Shown one piece after another: positions 1 through 6,343 of a stretch of DNA of 10,679 bases. The stretch is taken from positions 1 through 10,679 of the forward strand of contig JAJZAL010000177.1 in the NCBI GenBank assembly GCA_021799405.1, read 5' to 3'. A program made the position numbers and the translations under genes. Each line of letters opens with the position of its first letter. Position 1 is the stretch's first letter. The stretch comes from Acidobacteriota bacterium. GTDB taxonomy: Bacteria > Acidobacteriota > Terriglobia > Terriglobales > Acidobacteriaceae. The notes beneath the pieces were generated by a model that worked only from the letters and a program-made list of their open reading frames with translations, was not told the origin of the DNA and did no database searches.

Positions 1-22
1 CCGCGGCGGGCCACGCACTCTT

Positions 23-28
23 TATACT
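23..28 (+). promoter_or_regulatory. Possible -10 box of tyrS (TATACT)
   Basis: TATACT lies 10 nt before the tyrS ATG, and no purine-rich Shine-Dalgarno sequence occurs between them. If it is a real -10 element, transcription would start only about 3-4 nt before the ATG, giving an almost leaderless mRNA. The -35 region would fall at or beyond the window edge, so it cannot be judged. This is inference from spacing only. Confidence 0.35.
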
Positions 29-38
29 AGGTTGCATC

Positions 39-1364
39 ATGTCCAATTTCGATCGCCGTGGCGAGTTCGCCCCCGTAGACGAGCAACTGGAGTATCTGCA
101 AAAAGGCACTGCGGAAATTATTCCCCTGCCCGAGCTGCGCGCCCGCCTGGAGCAATCGCGCGCCACCGGTCGGCCTCTACGCGTCAAGGCCGGCTTCGAT
201 CCCACCGCGCCCGATCTGCACTTGGGCCACACCGTCCTGATTCGCAAGCTCAAGCACTTTCAAGATCTCGGCCACACCGTGATCTTCTTGATCGGCGACT
301 TCACCAGCCTGATCGGCGACCCCACCGGCCGCTCCGTCACTCGCAAGCCGCTGACGCGGGAGGAAATCGATAAGAACTCCCAGACCTACACCGATCAGGT
401 GTTCAAAATTCTCGATCGAGAAAAGACCGAAGTCCGCTACAACTCCGAGTGGCTCGGCAAACTTGGCTTTGAGGGCATCATTCGCCTGGCCGCAAAATTC
501 ACCGTCTCGCAGATGCTGGAGCGCGACGAATTCCACAAACGCTTCCAGGCCGAACAGCCCATCTCGCTGCACGAGATGCTCTATCCCCTGGCGCAGGGCT
601 ACGATTCCGTCATGCTGGATGCCGATGTCGAACTCGGCGGCACCGACCAGCGATTTAACCTGCTCGTCGGCCGCGAACTGCAACGCCAGGCCGGTACCCC
701 GGCGCAGATTGTCCTGATGATGCCGATCATCGAAGGCCTCGACGGCGTGCAGAAAATGTCCAAGTCCCTCGGCAACGCCATCGGAGTGCATGAGCCGCCG
801 CAGGAAATGTACGGCAAGCTGATGTCCATCTCCGACGACCTGATGTGGCGTTACTGGACCCTGCTCACCGACCTGCGCCCGCACGAAATTGACGCGATGA
901 AGAACGATGTGGCCAGCGGGGCGCTGCACCCCATGGAAGCCAAGAAGCGCCTCGCCCGCACTATTACCGCGGATTTTCATTCCCAGGCCGCCGCGCAACA
1001 GGCCGATCAGGATTGGGTGGCACAACATCAGCATGGGATCGCAACAGAAATAATCGATATTCCTCTTCAAGATGTGTCTGTAGCAGATGCGGTGAGCCTA
1101 GGGAGGGCGATCAGAGATCAAAATGCCGCAATATCTATCAGCACCGCGAAGCTGCTCCTAAGGCTAGGAATGAAGACCTCACGCACCGAAGCTGAGCGAC
1201 AGGCAAAAGCCGGAGTGACAATCAACAATCAAAGAATTCATGAATTGCTGATTCCGCTTGCCTCCCGTCCCGTCGAACTAACCGTAAGGGTGGGTCGCCA
1301 GATTAAAATTGCGAGGATTGTTACCCCAGACTTCCGCGACCCAGCAATCCAGCATCTGCTGTGA
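39..1364 (+). CDS. tyrS: Tyrosyl-tRNA synthetase
   Basis: This 441-aa class I aminoacyl-tRNA synthetase attaches tyrosine to tRNA-Tyr in the cytoplasm, using ATP. The Rossmann catalytic domain carries the HIGH-type signature HLGH at residues 61-64, preceded by [14 protein letters not shown]. The KMSKS loop is intact at residues 239-243. The tyrosine/tRNA-binding core motifs GGTDQRFN and [11 protein letters not shown] are also present. The C-terminal part, about residues 370-437, reads as an S4-like RNA-binding domain ([19 protein letters not shown]). Length and layout fit the TyrRS subgroup with HLGH signatures. The start is the first ATG, and the N-terminal sequence matches the usual family beginning ([18 protein letters not shown]). 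Codon use changes sharply near position 1030: the catalytic part uses mostly G/C-ending codons, whereas the last ~110 codons contain many A/T-ending and otherwise rare codons (ATA, AGA, AGG, CTA). Identification is secure. Confidence 0.97.
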   Translation: MSNFDRRGEFAPVDEQLEYLQKGTAEIIPLPELRARLEQSRATGRPLRVKAGFDPTAPDLHLGHTVLIRKLKHFQDLGHTVIFLIGDFTSLIGDPTGRSVTRKPLTREEIDKNSQTYTDQVFKILDREKTEVRYNSEWLGKLGFEGIIRLAAKFTVSQMLERDEFHKRFQAEQPISLHEMLYPLAQGYDSVMLDADVELGGTDQRFNLLVGRELQRQAGTPAQIVLMMPIIEGLDGVQKMSKSLGNAIGVHEPPQEMYGKLMSISDDLMWRYWTLLTDLRPHEIDAMKNDVASGALHPMEAKKRLARTITADFHSQAAAQQADQDWVAQHQHGIATEIIDIPLQDVSVADAVSLGRAIRDQNAAISISTAKLLLRLGMKTSRTEAERQAKAGVTINNQRIHELLIPLASRPVELTVRVGRQIKIARIVTPDFRDPAIQHLL

Positions 1365-1420
1365 TCGGAGCCTAAATTATCTCGTTGCTTCAGAGTACAT
1401 CGCGAATTACCCTCATCCGC

Positions 1421-2101
1421 ATGGCCTGCCCCAAGTCGCTCGGCGTTTGCGCCACTCTCCTCTTGTTCTGTCTCCCTGTTGCCGCCAAGGTCCACTCGGT
1501 CGCGTTGGGCGGATGGCGCAAGGTCCTTTACACCCCTCAAACTGCCGCCTCCAGCCCATCCCCCGATCAACCCACCAGCCTTCGCGTCCGTCCTCTCGTC
1601 GTCGATGGCCAGGTGAAGGATTGGACCACGGGCGACATCCACGAAATCACTGACCGCACCTTCGTCGCTCGCCGCGCCGTCAAGCTGAATGACGCATTGC
1701 CGGACGAGGCTGGCGCACACTGGCTCTGGGTCCTCGGCCCCTGGTTGCTGGTCGATCGCAGTTCGGCCCACATCAGCGTGCTGCATTTACCGGACTTCGA
1801 TCCGGCCGTCTCGGAGATTGTCTGGTTTCGCGACTACGCCGCCTACTGCGGCGTCAACAGCACCGGCAAACATCTCTATGCCGTGGTTTCGCAATTAGGC
1901 GTGCGACGTCCGCTCGTCGCCAAGGCCCTGGCGCAGTGGACAGTAGACGACCACCCCAACCCCGCCTGCGCCCCGGCAACCTGGCAGCGCCAGCCGCTTC
2001 AGGTTGTCTTCCATCCCGCCAACAACGCGGCCGTCAGTTATCGCATCTTCGGCCTCGCATCCGCGCTGGTTGAAGAAGGCGAATCACCCGACGACCAATA
2101 A
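1421..2101 (+). CDS. Exported protein of unknown function downstream of tyrS
   Basis: A 226-aa protein of no family I recognise. From the ATG at 1421 it begins MACPKSLGVCATLLLFCLPVAAKVHS, a short basic start followed by a hydrophobic core and an AxA-type site, so it is probably a cleaved Sec signal peptide. A TTG at 1385 in the same frame would add 12 residues. The ATG is preferred because it places the signal peptide at the N-terminus. The mature part contains a hydrophobic, tryptophan-rich stretch (HWLWVLGPWLLVDRSS) at about residues 108-123 and no obvious catalytic motif or repeat. It may be a small periplasmic beta-rich domain. The gene starts 56 nt after tyrS on the same strand with no visible terminator between, so read-through from tyrS is possible. 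No good Shine-Dalgarno is visible. High G/C at third codon positions supports it as a real coding region. Confidence 0.75.
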   Translation: MACPKSLGVCATLLLFCLPVAAKVHSVALGGWRKVLYTPQTAASSPSPDQPTSLRVRPLVVDGQVKDWTTGDIHEITDRTFVARRAVKLNDALPDEAGAHWLWVLGPWLLVDRSSAHISVLHLPDFDPAVSEIVWFRDYAAYCGVNSTGKHLYAVVSQLGVRRPLVAKALAQWTVDDHPNPACAPATWQRQPLQVVFHPANNAAVSYRIFGLASALVEEGESPDDQ

Positions 2102-2160
2102 TGCCTCCCGCCGCGCCCTTAGTGCATTTTCAAATCAAGTGTTAACAAAACTCTGGGTAG

Positions 2161-2215
2161 CCATTCTTTGTACGCCTCTTGCACAAAGGATGGGGGAGCA
2201 CGACTCTTTCCCCCA
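2161..2215. repeat. Two overlapping hairpins in the tyrS-side intergenic region
   Basis: The intergenic stretch 2102-2353 contains two stem-loops that share bases. The first pairs 2161-2171 (CCATTCTTTGT) with 2183-2193 (ACAAAGGATGG), 11 pairs including one G-T, with an 11-nt loop. The second pairs TGGGGGA at 2191-2197 with TCCCCCA at 2209-2215, 7 pairs. They overlap at 2191-2193, so they cannot both fully form. Neither is followed by a T-tract, so a simple intrinsic terminator is unlikely. The layout suggests a dispersed palindromic repeat. The rest of the gap also holds a short palindrome at 2300-2313 (TTTAAC/GTTAAA). Confidence 0.5.
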
Positions 2216-2335
2216 CCGTCAACACCCTGACCGAAAATGCTTTAGATTCTTACGCCTCAAATGTTGAACAGAACCAGTGCAACAAATTTTCGAGCCGCCT
2301 TTAACACGTTAAAACGGCCGGGAACAGCGGGATTT

Positions 2336-2352
2336 CAAGGGCGGAGCCCTTG
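2336..2352. repeat. Hairpin abutting the protease stop codon
   Basis: CAAGGGC (2336-2342) pairs with GCCCTTG (2346-2352) around a GGA loop, giving a perfect 7-bp stem one base from the stop codon of the minus-strand protease gene (stop at 2354-2356). On the minus strand the stem is followed by AAATCCC rather than a T-run, so it is a weak terminator candidate at best. It could stabilise the mRNA 3' end or be a single REP-like unit. Confidence 0.4.
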
Positions 2353-2353
2353 G

Positions 2354-3358
2354 CTAGTATTTGACCACTCGGGTGGTCCCCGGCGTCAGCGGCGGAGGCT
2401 TCAGTTCCAGAAACATTCGCTCATCCGGAACATCGAAGATGACCGCCCGAAAGTTTTGCAGAATTCCATTGCCGATGGCTCCCGGCAGGCTCCGTTCCGC
2501 GGCGGCGGTTGTATTCTCCGCCAGGTAGTCGACGGCCACATTGTGGGTCTCGGCATCGCCGATAAAAAAGGAGTAAATGCTCCCCAGGGCCACCGGATAA
2601 AATCCGTTCAATCCAAATGCCAGCCCGGCGATTGAATGCTGGCGGCTGTCCTGCAACTCCAGCGGGCGAACAAACTGGTCGTACAGCATCATGGTCGCAT
2701 CGCTGCCCGTATCCACGGCCATGTCCACGCGGTAACGAACCAATCGGTCGCTTCCCAATGTGATCGGCGTAATCACAAAATCCCGGCTGGGCTTCAACAC
2801 CACCTCGACTCCCGGTCCGCGATAGACATATCTGTCCGTGGGAATCAGCGTCAGAAGCTTCTTCTGAAAATCCACCTTCACCACGAAGTTCCGAAAAAAC
2901 GGGTAGCCCAGCATCCCGTCCGTCGGATGGCCGAAGTGCTGTTCGAACCGGTTCAGGTCAATTACCGCCATCGTCTGCGCCACGGCGGTGGTGCCGATGC
3001 TGGCATTGACACGTTCTTCCGGAGCGATATAGACGGGCGCATCGCCGAAGCCGACGTTCTTTTCCTGTTGCAAACTGCGCGGCTGCATGCCCAGTAGCTT
3101 GGACGTCCGCAGGTTCAAAATATTTCGATTGGCGCCGCTGTCCAGCATGAAAACAAATCCCGGCTTGCCCTGCAGATTTACGGTCACAAAAATATGCCGC
3201 CGGAAATATTCAAACGGCACCGTAATCCCGGCAACCGATTGTTTCGACTGGCGCAAAGTCAGGGCCGGGTTTGATTTTCGTTGCAAGGTTCGGGATGGAT
3301 CGGCTTGCGGCAGCACGCATACCATCGCCGCCAGCGCGAGAAGTATTCGTCCCCTCAT
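2354..3358 (-). CDS. Two-lobe retropepsin/pepsin-like aspartic protease, paralog 2 of tandem pair
   Basis: A 334-aa predicted exported aspartic protease. The ATG at 3358 is chosen over an in-frame ATG at 3385 because AGGGGG sits 8 nt before it and the protein then begins with a signal peptide (MRGRILLALAAMVCVL). Lobe 1 carries FVFMLDSG with DSG at residues 73-75. A pepsin-like GMLGYPFFRNFVVKVDF segment follows at about 148-164. Lobe 2 carries VDTGSD with DTG at 216-218, then AIGNGILQNFRAVIFD near the end. Both lobes therefore keep a D-(S/T)-G catalytic triplet, so one chain could form a complete two-aspartate active site, unlike retroviral enzymes that dimerise. It is clearly paralogous to the gene at 3475-4452 (shared VPF-YF-RHIF and YRGPG motifs). 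It lies 116 nt downstream of that gene on the same strand, probably co-transcribed. The substrate is unknown. Confidence 0.82.
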   Translation of the reverse strand: MRGRILLALAAMVCVLPQADPSRTLQRKSNPALTLRQSKQSVAGITVPFEYFRRHIFVTVNLQGKPGFVFMLDSGANRNILNLRTSKLLGMQPRSLQQEKNVGFGDAPVYIAPEERVNASIGTTAVAQTMAVIDLNRFEQHFGHPTDGMLGYPFFRNFVVKVDFQKKLLTLIPTDRYVYRGPGVEVVLKPSRDFVITPITLGSDRLVRYRVDMAVDTGSDATMMLYDQFVRPLELQDSRQHSIAGLAFGLNGFYPVALGSIYSFFIGDAETHNVAVDYLAENTTAAAERSLPGAIGNGILQNFRAVIFDVPDERMFLELKPPPLTPGTTRVVKY

Positions 3359-3474
3359 GTCTTTTGCCCCCTGAAATGAATCCATGGCAATTCAGAAACG
3401 CGCCTCACTCCATTTGCGCGCAATGCCGACGTTCCACAATAGCGGCGAAATCGATCCACTCGCCGTGCTTATCC

Positions 3475-4452
3475 TCACGGGATCAGAGGATCGGCGGGTC
3501 GATTCGCCGAGACCAGGCTTGACGGTTTCAATTCGAAAATGATGTGGCCCCGCGGCACATCGAAAACAACTTTGCCGAACTGGTCCAGCAGCGAGTTGCC
3601 GATCACCCCGGCAAAGCCCGTGCGGGCGGCGACGGGGTCGCTTTGCAATTTGAAGACCGTCAGATGGCTGGCTTCCGTTCGACCCATCAAGAGAGAGTTG
3701 AGAATGCCATATTGCATCAGGAAGTATCCTCCCAGCCCGTACGCCTGCTGCGATACCTTGGAAAGAAAAATACCTTCCAGGTGAGCGCCATGCACGTAGC
3801 GTGGATACAGCAACAACGTGACGTCGCTGCCTGTATCGATCTCCACCTTGACCTGCCGCTGCATGTGGTCCACTGTGCCCAGCATCACCGGGATCGACGT
3901 CGCAGTAGATCGGCTGGTCAGAAAGAGCGTGTCGCCCGGCCCCCGATACAGGTATCTCTTCGACGGCATCAGGGTCAGCACATGCTTCTCAAAGTCCAAC
4001 TGCACCACAAAATGTTGCAGAAATGGAAAACCTAGAATCCCGTCAATTCGATGCCCAAACCGCTGATCGAGGTCCTTGAGATCGACCACCGCCATCAGGT
4101 TCGCGATTTGTACCCCTCCGATCCTCGCATCGATATCTTTTGCCGCTGCGACATATACCTTTCCAGAGCCCAGCCCCAGTCCTTTCTCCTGCTGAATACT
4201 GACCGGTTGCAATCCCATCGCGGCCGCGGTATTCATGTTCAGGATGTTGCTGCTGGTGCCGCTGTCCAGCAGGAAAACCATCCCCGGAGTGCCATTCAGC
4301 GTGACCGTGATAAAGATATGCCGGTTGAAGTAATCGAAGGGCACACTGACAGGAGAAAAATGTTGCGCCGGAACCATCGGAGCAACACGCGCAATCGGGG
4401 GCGATTGCGGAACCAGCGTCGTGGACATCGCGAGAAGAAGACTGCCGAACAT
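3475..4452 (-). CDS. Two-lobe retropepsin/pepsin-like aspartic protease, paralog 1 of tandem pair
   Basis: A 325-aa predicted exported aspartic protease. The start is well fixed: AGGAGG at 4461-4466 lies 8 nt before the ATG, and an in-frame TAG overlapping that site rules out a longer form. Lobe 1 has VFLLDSG with DSG at residues 63-65, followed by GILGFPFLQHFVVQLDF at about 138-154. Lobe 2 has IDTGSD with DTG at 206-208, and GVIGNSLLDQFGKVVFD near the C-terminus. The N-terminus (MFGSLLLAMSTTLV) is a short, weakly charged signal-like segment, so export is likely but less certain than in the paralog. The order of motifs, the QQEKGLG segment after lobe 1 and the YRGPG linker match the neighbour at 2354-3358, which points to tandem duplication with divergence. 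It is transcribed divergently from the fmdE-like gene. Confidence 0.83.
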   Translation of the reverse strand: MFGSLLLAMSTTLVPQSPPIARVAPMVPAQHFSPVSVPFDYFNRHIFITVTLNGTPGMVFLLDSGTSSNILNMNTAAAMGLQPVSIQQEKGLGLGSGKVYVAAAKDIDARIGGVQIANLMAVVDLKDLDQRFGHRIDGILGFPFLQHFVVQLDFEKHVLTLMPSKRYLYRGPGDTLFLTSRSTATSIPVMLGTVDHMQRQVKVEIDTGSDVTLLLYPRYVHGAHLEGIFLSKVSQQAYGLGGYFLMQYGILNSLLMGRTEASHLTVFKLQSDPVAARTGFAGVIGNSLLDQFGKVVFDVPRGHIIFELKPSSLVSANRPADPLIP

Positions 4453-4460
4453 GGCGGTTT

Positions 4461-4466
4461 CCTCCT
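4461..4466 (-). promoter_or_regulatory. Strong Shine-Dalgarno of protease paralog 1
   Basis: On the minus strand AGGAGG is followed by AAACCGCC and then the ATG at 4452, an optimal 8-nt spacing. It decides the start codon of the first protease gene. Confidence 0.8.
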
Positions 4467-4483
4467 ACCTATGTGACAGCCAT

Positions 4484-4514
4484 CATATACCGATATTCAA
4501 AAATGTGCTTTCAA
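4484..4514 (-). promoter_or_regulatory. Possible sigma70-type promoter for the protease pair
   Basis: Within the 93-bp divergent intergenic region the minus strand reads TTGAAA (4509-4514), a 19-nt spacer, then TATATG (4484-4489), about 30 nt before the protease start codon. The spacer is longer than ideal, and nearby TATGAT offers a shifted alternative. The region is AT-rich compared with its surroundings, which fits a promoter. Inferred only. Confidence 0.3.
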
Positions 4515-4533
4515 TTTTACGCCTGCCTGTGCG

Positions 4534-4539
4534 TACTCT
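4534..4539 (+). promoter_or_regulatory. Possible -10 box for a leaderless fmdE-like mRNA
   Basis: TACTCT ends 6 nt before the ATG at 4546, and no Shine-Dalgarno is visible upstream. A start of transcription about 7 nt after such a box would fall on or next to the A of the ATG. This is compatible with a leaderless transcript but is based on a short degenerate motif. Confidence 0.3.
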
Positions 4540-4545
4540 GGTTGT

Positions 4546-5157
4546 ATGCAGAATCTCGACAAGTTACTGGAGGAAGCCGAAATTGCCCACGGGCACCTCT
4601 GCGCCGGCCAGGTGCTGGGCGTGCGCATGGCCATGCTGGGGTGCGCCCGTCTTGGCATCTCCGACCCGCGCGGAAAAGACCGCAAGCGCCTCGTCATATT
4701 TGTTGAAATTGACCGCTGCGCTACGGATGCAATTGGGGTTGTCACTGGCTGCCGCCTGGGCAAGCGCGCGTTGAAGTTTCGCGATTGGGGGAAAATGGCC
4801 GCGACGTTTGTGGATCTTGAGACTGGCCGGGCGGTGCGCATCTCGGCGCGCGAGTCCTCCAAGGATGCCGCCCGCCAACTGCACCCGGAGATCGAGAACA
4901 AAAACCAGCAACAAATGCTGGCTTATCGCGAACTGCCTGAAAACATTCTGTTTACCGAGGAGTGTGTAGAGGTCGCGCTCAGCGAGAAGGAGTTTCCCGG
5001 CTACAAAGGCGACCGTGCTGTTTGCTGTATCTGCGGGGAAGGCATCAATTACGAGCGATATACGGTGCGCGACGGGCAAAAACTTTGCCTCGGCTGCGCC
5101 TCGCCCGAGGAACGTTACTACCAGCCGCTTTCAAACACAAAGAAGCCGGCAAGCTAG
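4546..5157 (+). CDS. FmdE-family protein with C-terminal zinc ribbon
   Basis: A 203-aa cytoplasmic protein. The N-terminal domain matches the FmdE (formylmethanofuran dehydrogenase subunit E) family: HGHLCAGQVLGVR at residues 15-27, EIDRCATDAIGVVTGCRLGKR at 54-74, and WGKMAATFVD following. The conserved His15, His17, Cys19, Cys58 and Cys69 look suited to metal binding. A C-terminal treble-clef or TraR/DksA-like zinc ribbon uses CCICG at 160-164 and CLGC at 181-184. In methanogens FmdE accompanies the tungsten/molybdenum formylmethanofuran dehydrogenase. Bacterial stand-alone FmdE proteins with this ribbon have no firmly known reaction and are often linked to molybdenum or formate metabolism. 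None of the dehydrogenase subunits or molybdopterin genes is nearby, so the context gives no help. It is divergent from the proteases and ends in a likely terminator. Confidence 0.88.
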   Translation: MQNLDKLLEEAEIAHGHLCAGQVLGVRMAMLGCARLGISDPRGKDRKRLVIFVEIDRCATDAIGVVTGCRLGKRALKFRDWGKMAATFVDLETGRAVRISARESSKDAARQLHPEIENKNQQQMLAYRELPENILFTEECVEVALSEKEFPGYKGDRAVCCICGEGINYERYTVRDGQKLCLGCASPEERYYQPLSNTKKPAS

Positions 5158-5166
5158 CGGGCTTTT
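5143..5166 (+). terminator. Likely terminator overlapping the end of the fmdE-like gene
   Basis: AAGCC (5143-5147) pairs with GGCTT (5160-5164). A further GC/GC pair (5149-5150 with 5157-5158) lies inside, across one mismatch, with a 6-nt loop. TTTT at 5163-5166 follows. The stem includes the TAG stop codon at 5155-5157. The T-tract is short, so efficiency may be modest. Confidence 0.45.
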
Positions 5167-5207
5167 GGTCGCTGAGGGGGCCCAGACCGCCGGCAATTCC
5201 TCTAATC

Positions 5208-5408
5208 TTCCGCCTGAAACAGGCGGCGGAAATATTAGTGTCTCCATCGGGGATGGTTGAAACCCCTCGCCTTCAGGCGAAGAACATTGGTCGAAGTCTC
5301 CGAAGGAGACGAGACTGCCGACTGAAAGTCGGCGGCTTTGTTAAGAGCGGGCACGTTTATCGAATTCATTCGATGTGCCCGATCAACCCCTCGACTTCAA
5401 GTCGAGGG
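5208..5408. repeat. Cluster of REP-like stem-loops with GAA/TTC loops, alternating orientation
   Basis: This non-coding stretch holds at least six perfect or near-perfect small hairpins. CCGCCTG/CAGGCGG is at 5210-5226 with loop AAA. CCATC/GATGG is at 5244-5256. TCGCCT/AGGCGA is at 5267-5280 with loop TC. GTCTCC/GGAGAC is at 5296-5310 with loop GAA. GCCGACT/AGTCGGC is at 5317-5333 with loop GAA. A 9-bp stem is at 5388-5408 with loop TCA. A longer composite hairpin at 5348-5381 has CGGGCAC/GTGCCCG outside and ATCGAA/TTCGAT inside, with loop TTCA. Some units are the reverse complement of others, and the stem core changes in a paired way (CGCCT/AGGCG versus CGACT/AGTCG), which preserves structure. 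This is the appearance of REP/BIME-type repeats mobilised by Y1 (RAYT) transposases. No such transposase is in the window. No ORF of coding character covers it. Confidence 0.65.
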
Positions 5409-5411
5409 TCG

Positions 5412-5463
5412 TTTAGTTGCCTTAGCAACCAACTGCACACAATTGGTTGCTAAGGCAACTAAA
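5412..5463. repeat. Perfect 21-bp inverted repeat with 10-nt loop
   Basis: Positions 5412-5432 are the exact reverse complement of 5443-5463, with the loop CTGCACACAA between. Each arm also contains a small internal palindrome (TTGC..GCAA), so a cruciform with side arms is possible. No T-tract follows on the plus strand (TTCTCGCC), so it is not a standard terminator. It sits directly after the REP-like hairpins and may be a MITE-like unit or a protein-binding palindrome. Nothing further was seen in 5464-5530. Confidence 0.7.
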
Positions 5464-5530
5464 TTCTCGCCGGCCTGTTTCAACCCGCTTCCGCCCCGCA
5501 AAAGGCCCCTCAAAGTCGGCCTCCAGACGC

Positions 5531-5556
5531 AAAAATGCCCGGCACTGTTGCCGGGC
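5531..5556 (-). terminator. Intrinsic terminator of the histone-like gene
   Basis: Reading the minus strand, GCCCGGCA (5549-5556) pairs with TGCCGGGC (5537-5544) around a 4-nt loop, and the stem is followed by ATTTTT (5531-5536). It lies about 25 nt after the stop codon of the gene at 5580. AAAAG before the stem means it may also act weakly on the plus strand. Confidence 0.8.
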
Positions 5557-5579
5557 CCTTTTGCTTGCCTTGAACAGGG

Positions 5580-6176
5580 TTACTTCTTTTTTGCGGCCTT
5601 CTTGGCTGCTTTCTTTGCGGGTGCCTTCTTTGCTGCAGCCTTCTTTGCTGGAGCCTTCTTTGCTGCCTTTTTCGTTGCCTTTTTAACTGCCAATTTAGTA
5701 CCCCTTGTTGTAGTAGATTTACGGTGCTGCTTGACCGCTTTCTTTGCGGACTTCTTCACGGCCGGTTTAGCCGAAACTTTTTTGGCTGCCTTCTTGGCCG
5801 CTTTCTTTACGGGAGCCTTCTTGACAGCGGCTTTCTTTGCCGGAGCTTTCTTGGCGGGTGTCTTTACACTGGCCTTCTTCACTGCGGGCTTGGCGACGGC
5901 GCCCCCGCTGGCTGGTTTCTTGGCTGGCGGCGCCTTCGTTACCGGCTTCACAGCGGCAGGGGCCACGGGCCGCTGGTATTCCACCGCGGGTCTCGGCGGA
6001 AGCACGACTGTCGCCTCTTCATTGCGCTGGTCTGCGTCTTCGTCGTCGTCCGACGTGATGGAGATGGTCACTTCTTCTTCCTCTTCAAAGCCGTCGTTGG
6101 CGTCCTCGCCAAGCTCATTCGTCTCCGCCTCGTACTCACTGTCATCGGACATTCGCTTGAATTGATCGTCGATCAT
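5580..6176 (-). CDS. Histone H1-like Ala/Lys-rich DNA-binding protein with acidic N-terminus
   Basis: A 198-aa protein of two opposite halves. Residues 1 to about 58 are strongly acidic (EEEEE at 31-35, DDDEDAD at 43-49). A Pro/Ala hinge follows. From about residue 75 to the end it is built almost entirely of AKKA/PAKKA/AAKK repeats, ending AKKAAKKK. This resembles bacterial histone H1-like proteins (Hc1-like and AlgP-like tails), which bind and condense DNA without sequence specificity. The acidic head is not part of a fold I recognise and could mask the tail or bind partners. The start at 6176 is preferred over an in-frame ATG at 6206 because AAGGGGAG (6183-6190) lies 6 nt before it. The repeats are low complexity and probably length-variable between strains. 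A strong terminator follows. The opposite strand is an open Ala/Phe-rich frame that is only a shadow. Confidence 0.85.
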   Translation of the reverse strand: MIDDQFKRMSDDSEYEAETNELGEDANDGFEEEEEVTISITSDDDEDADQRNEEATVVLPPRPAVEYQRPVAPAAVKPVTKAPPAKKPASGGAVAKPAVKKASVKTPAKKAPAKKAAVKKAPVKKAAKKAAKKVSAKPAVKKSAKKAVKQHRKSTTTRGTKLAVKKATKKAAKKAPAKKAAAKKAPAKKAAKKAAKKK

Positions 6177-6182
6177 GCTCGT

Positions 6183-6190
6183 CTCCCCTT
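6183..6190 (-). promoter_or_regulatory. Shine-Dalgarno deciding the histone-like start
   Basis: The minus strand reads AAGGGGAG, then 6 nt, then the ATG at 6176. The upstream in-frame ATG at 6206 has no comparable site, so the shorter protein is preferred. Confidence 0.65.
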
Positions 6191-6343
6191 GGCTGTTACC
6201 GCTCATGGCCGTATCTTACATCTTCGACCATAAAGCCGCAGCAGGCATTCCAATGCATACCTGCATAAGGATGCTACGAGTTCGCCGGAAACACAAGCGC
6301 GAAATTTCCGCGAGAGATTACCTTCCGTCAACGACGAAGCATC

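Noticed and set aside
177..1070. Long open frame on the minus strand (297 codons) inside tyrS
   Set aside because: It is antisense to the secure tyrosyl-tRNA synthetase, matches no recognisable family, and arises from the G/C-rich third positions of tyrS.
4564..5079. Minus-strand frame of 171 codons opposite the fmdE-like gene
   Set aside because: Antisense to conserved FmdE and zinc-ribbon motifs and without a start signal.
5208..5463. CRISPR array
   Set aside because: The repeats are short hairpins of differing sequence and spacing, with no constant direct repeat and no unique spacers of equal length.
5412..5463. Intrinsic terminator for the fmdE-like transcript
   Set aside because: The stem is strong, but no T-run follows on either strand, and a better candidate with TTTT is at 5143-5166.
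5338..6165. Plus-strand frame of 275 codons rich in Ala and Phe, resembling a membrane protein
   Set aside because: Its hydrophobic repeats are the reverse complement of the AAKK repeats of the histone-like gene. It has no ribosome binding site and starts in the repeat array.
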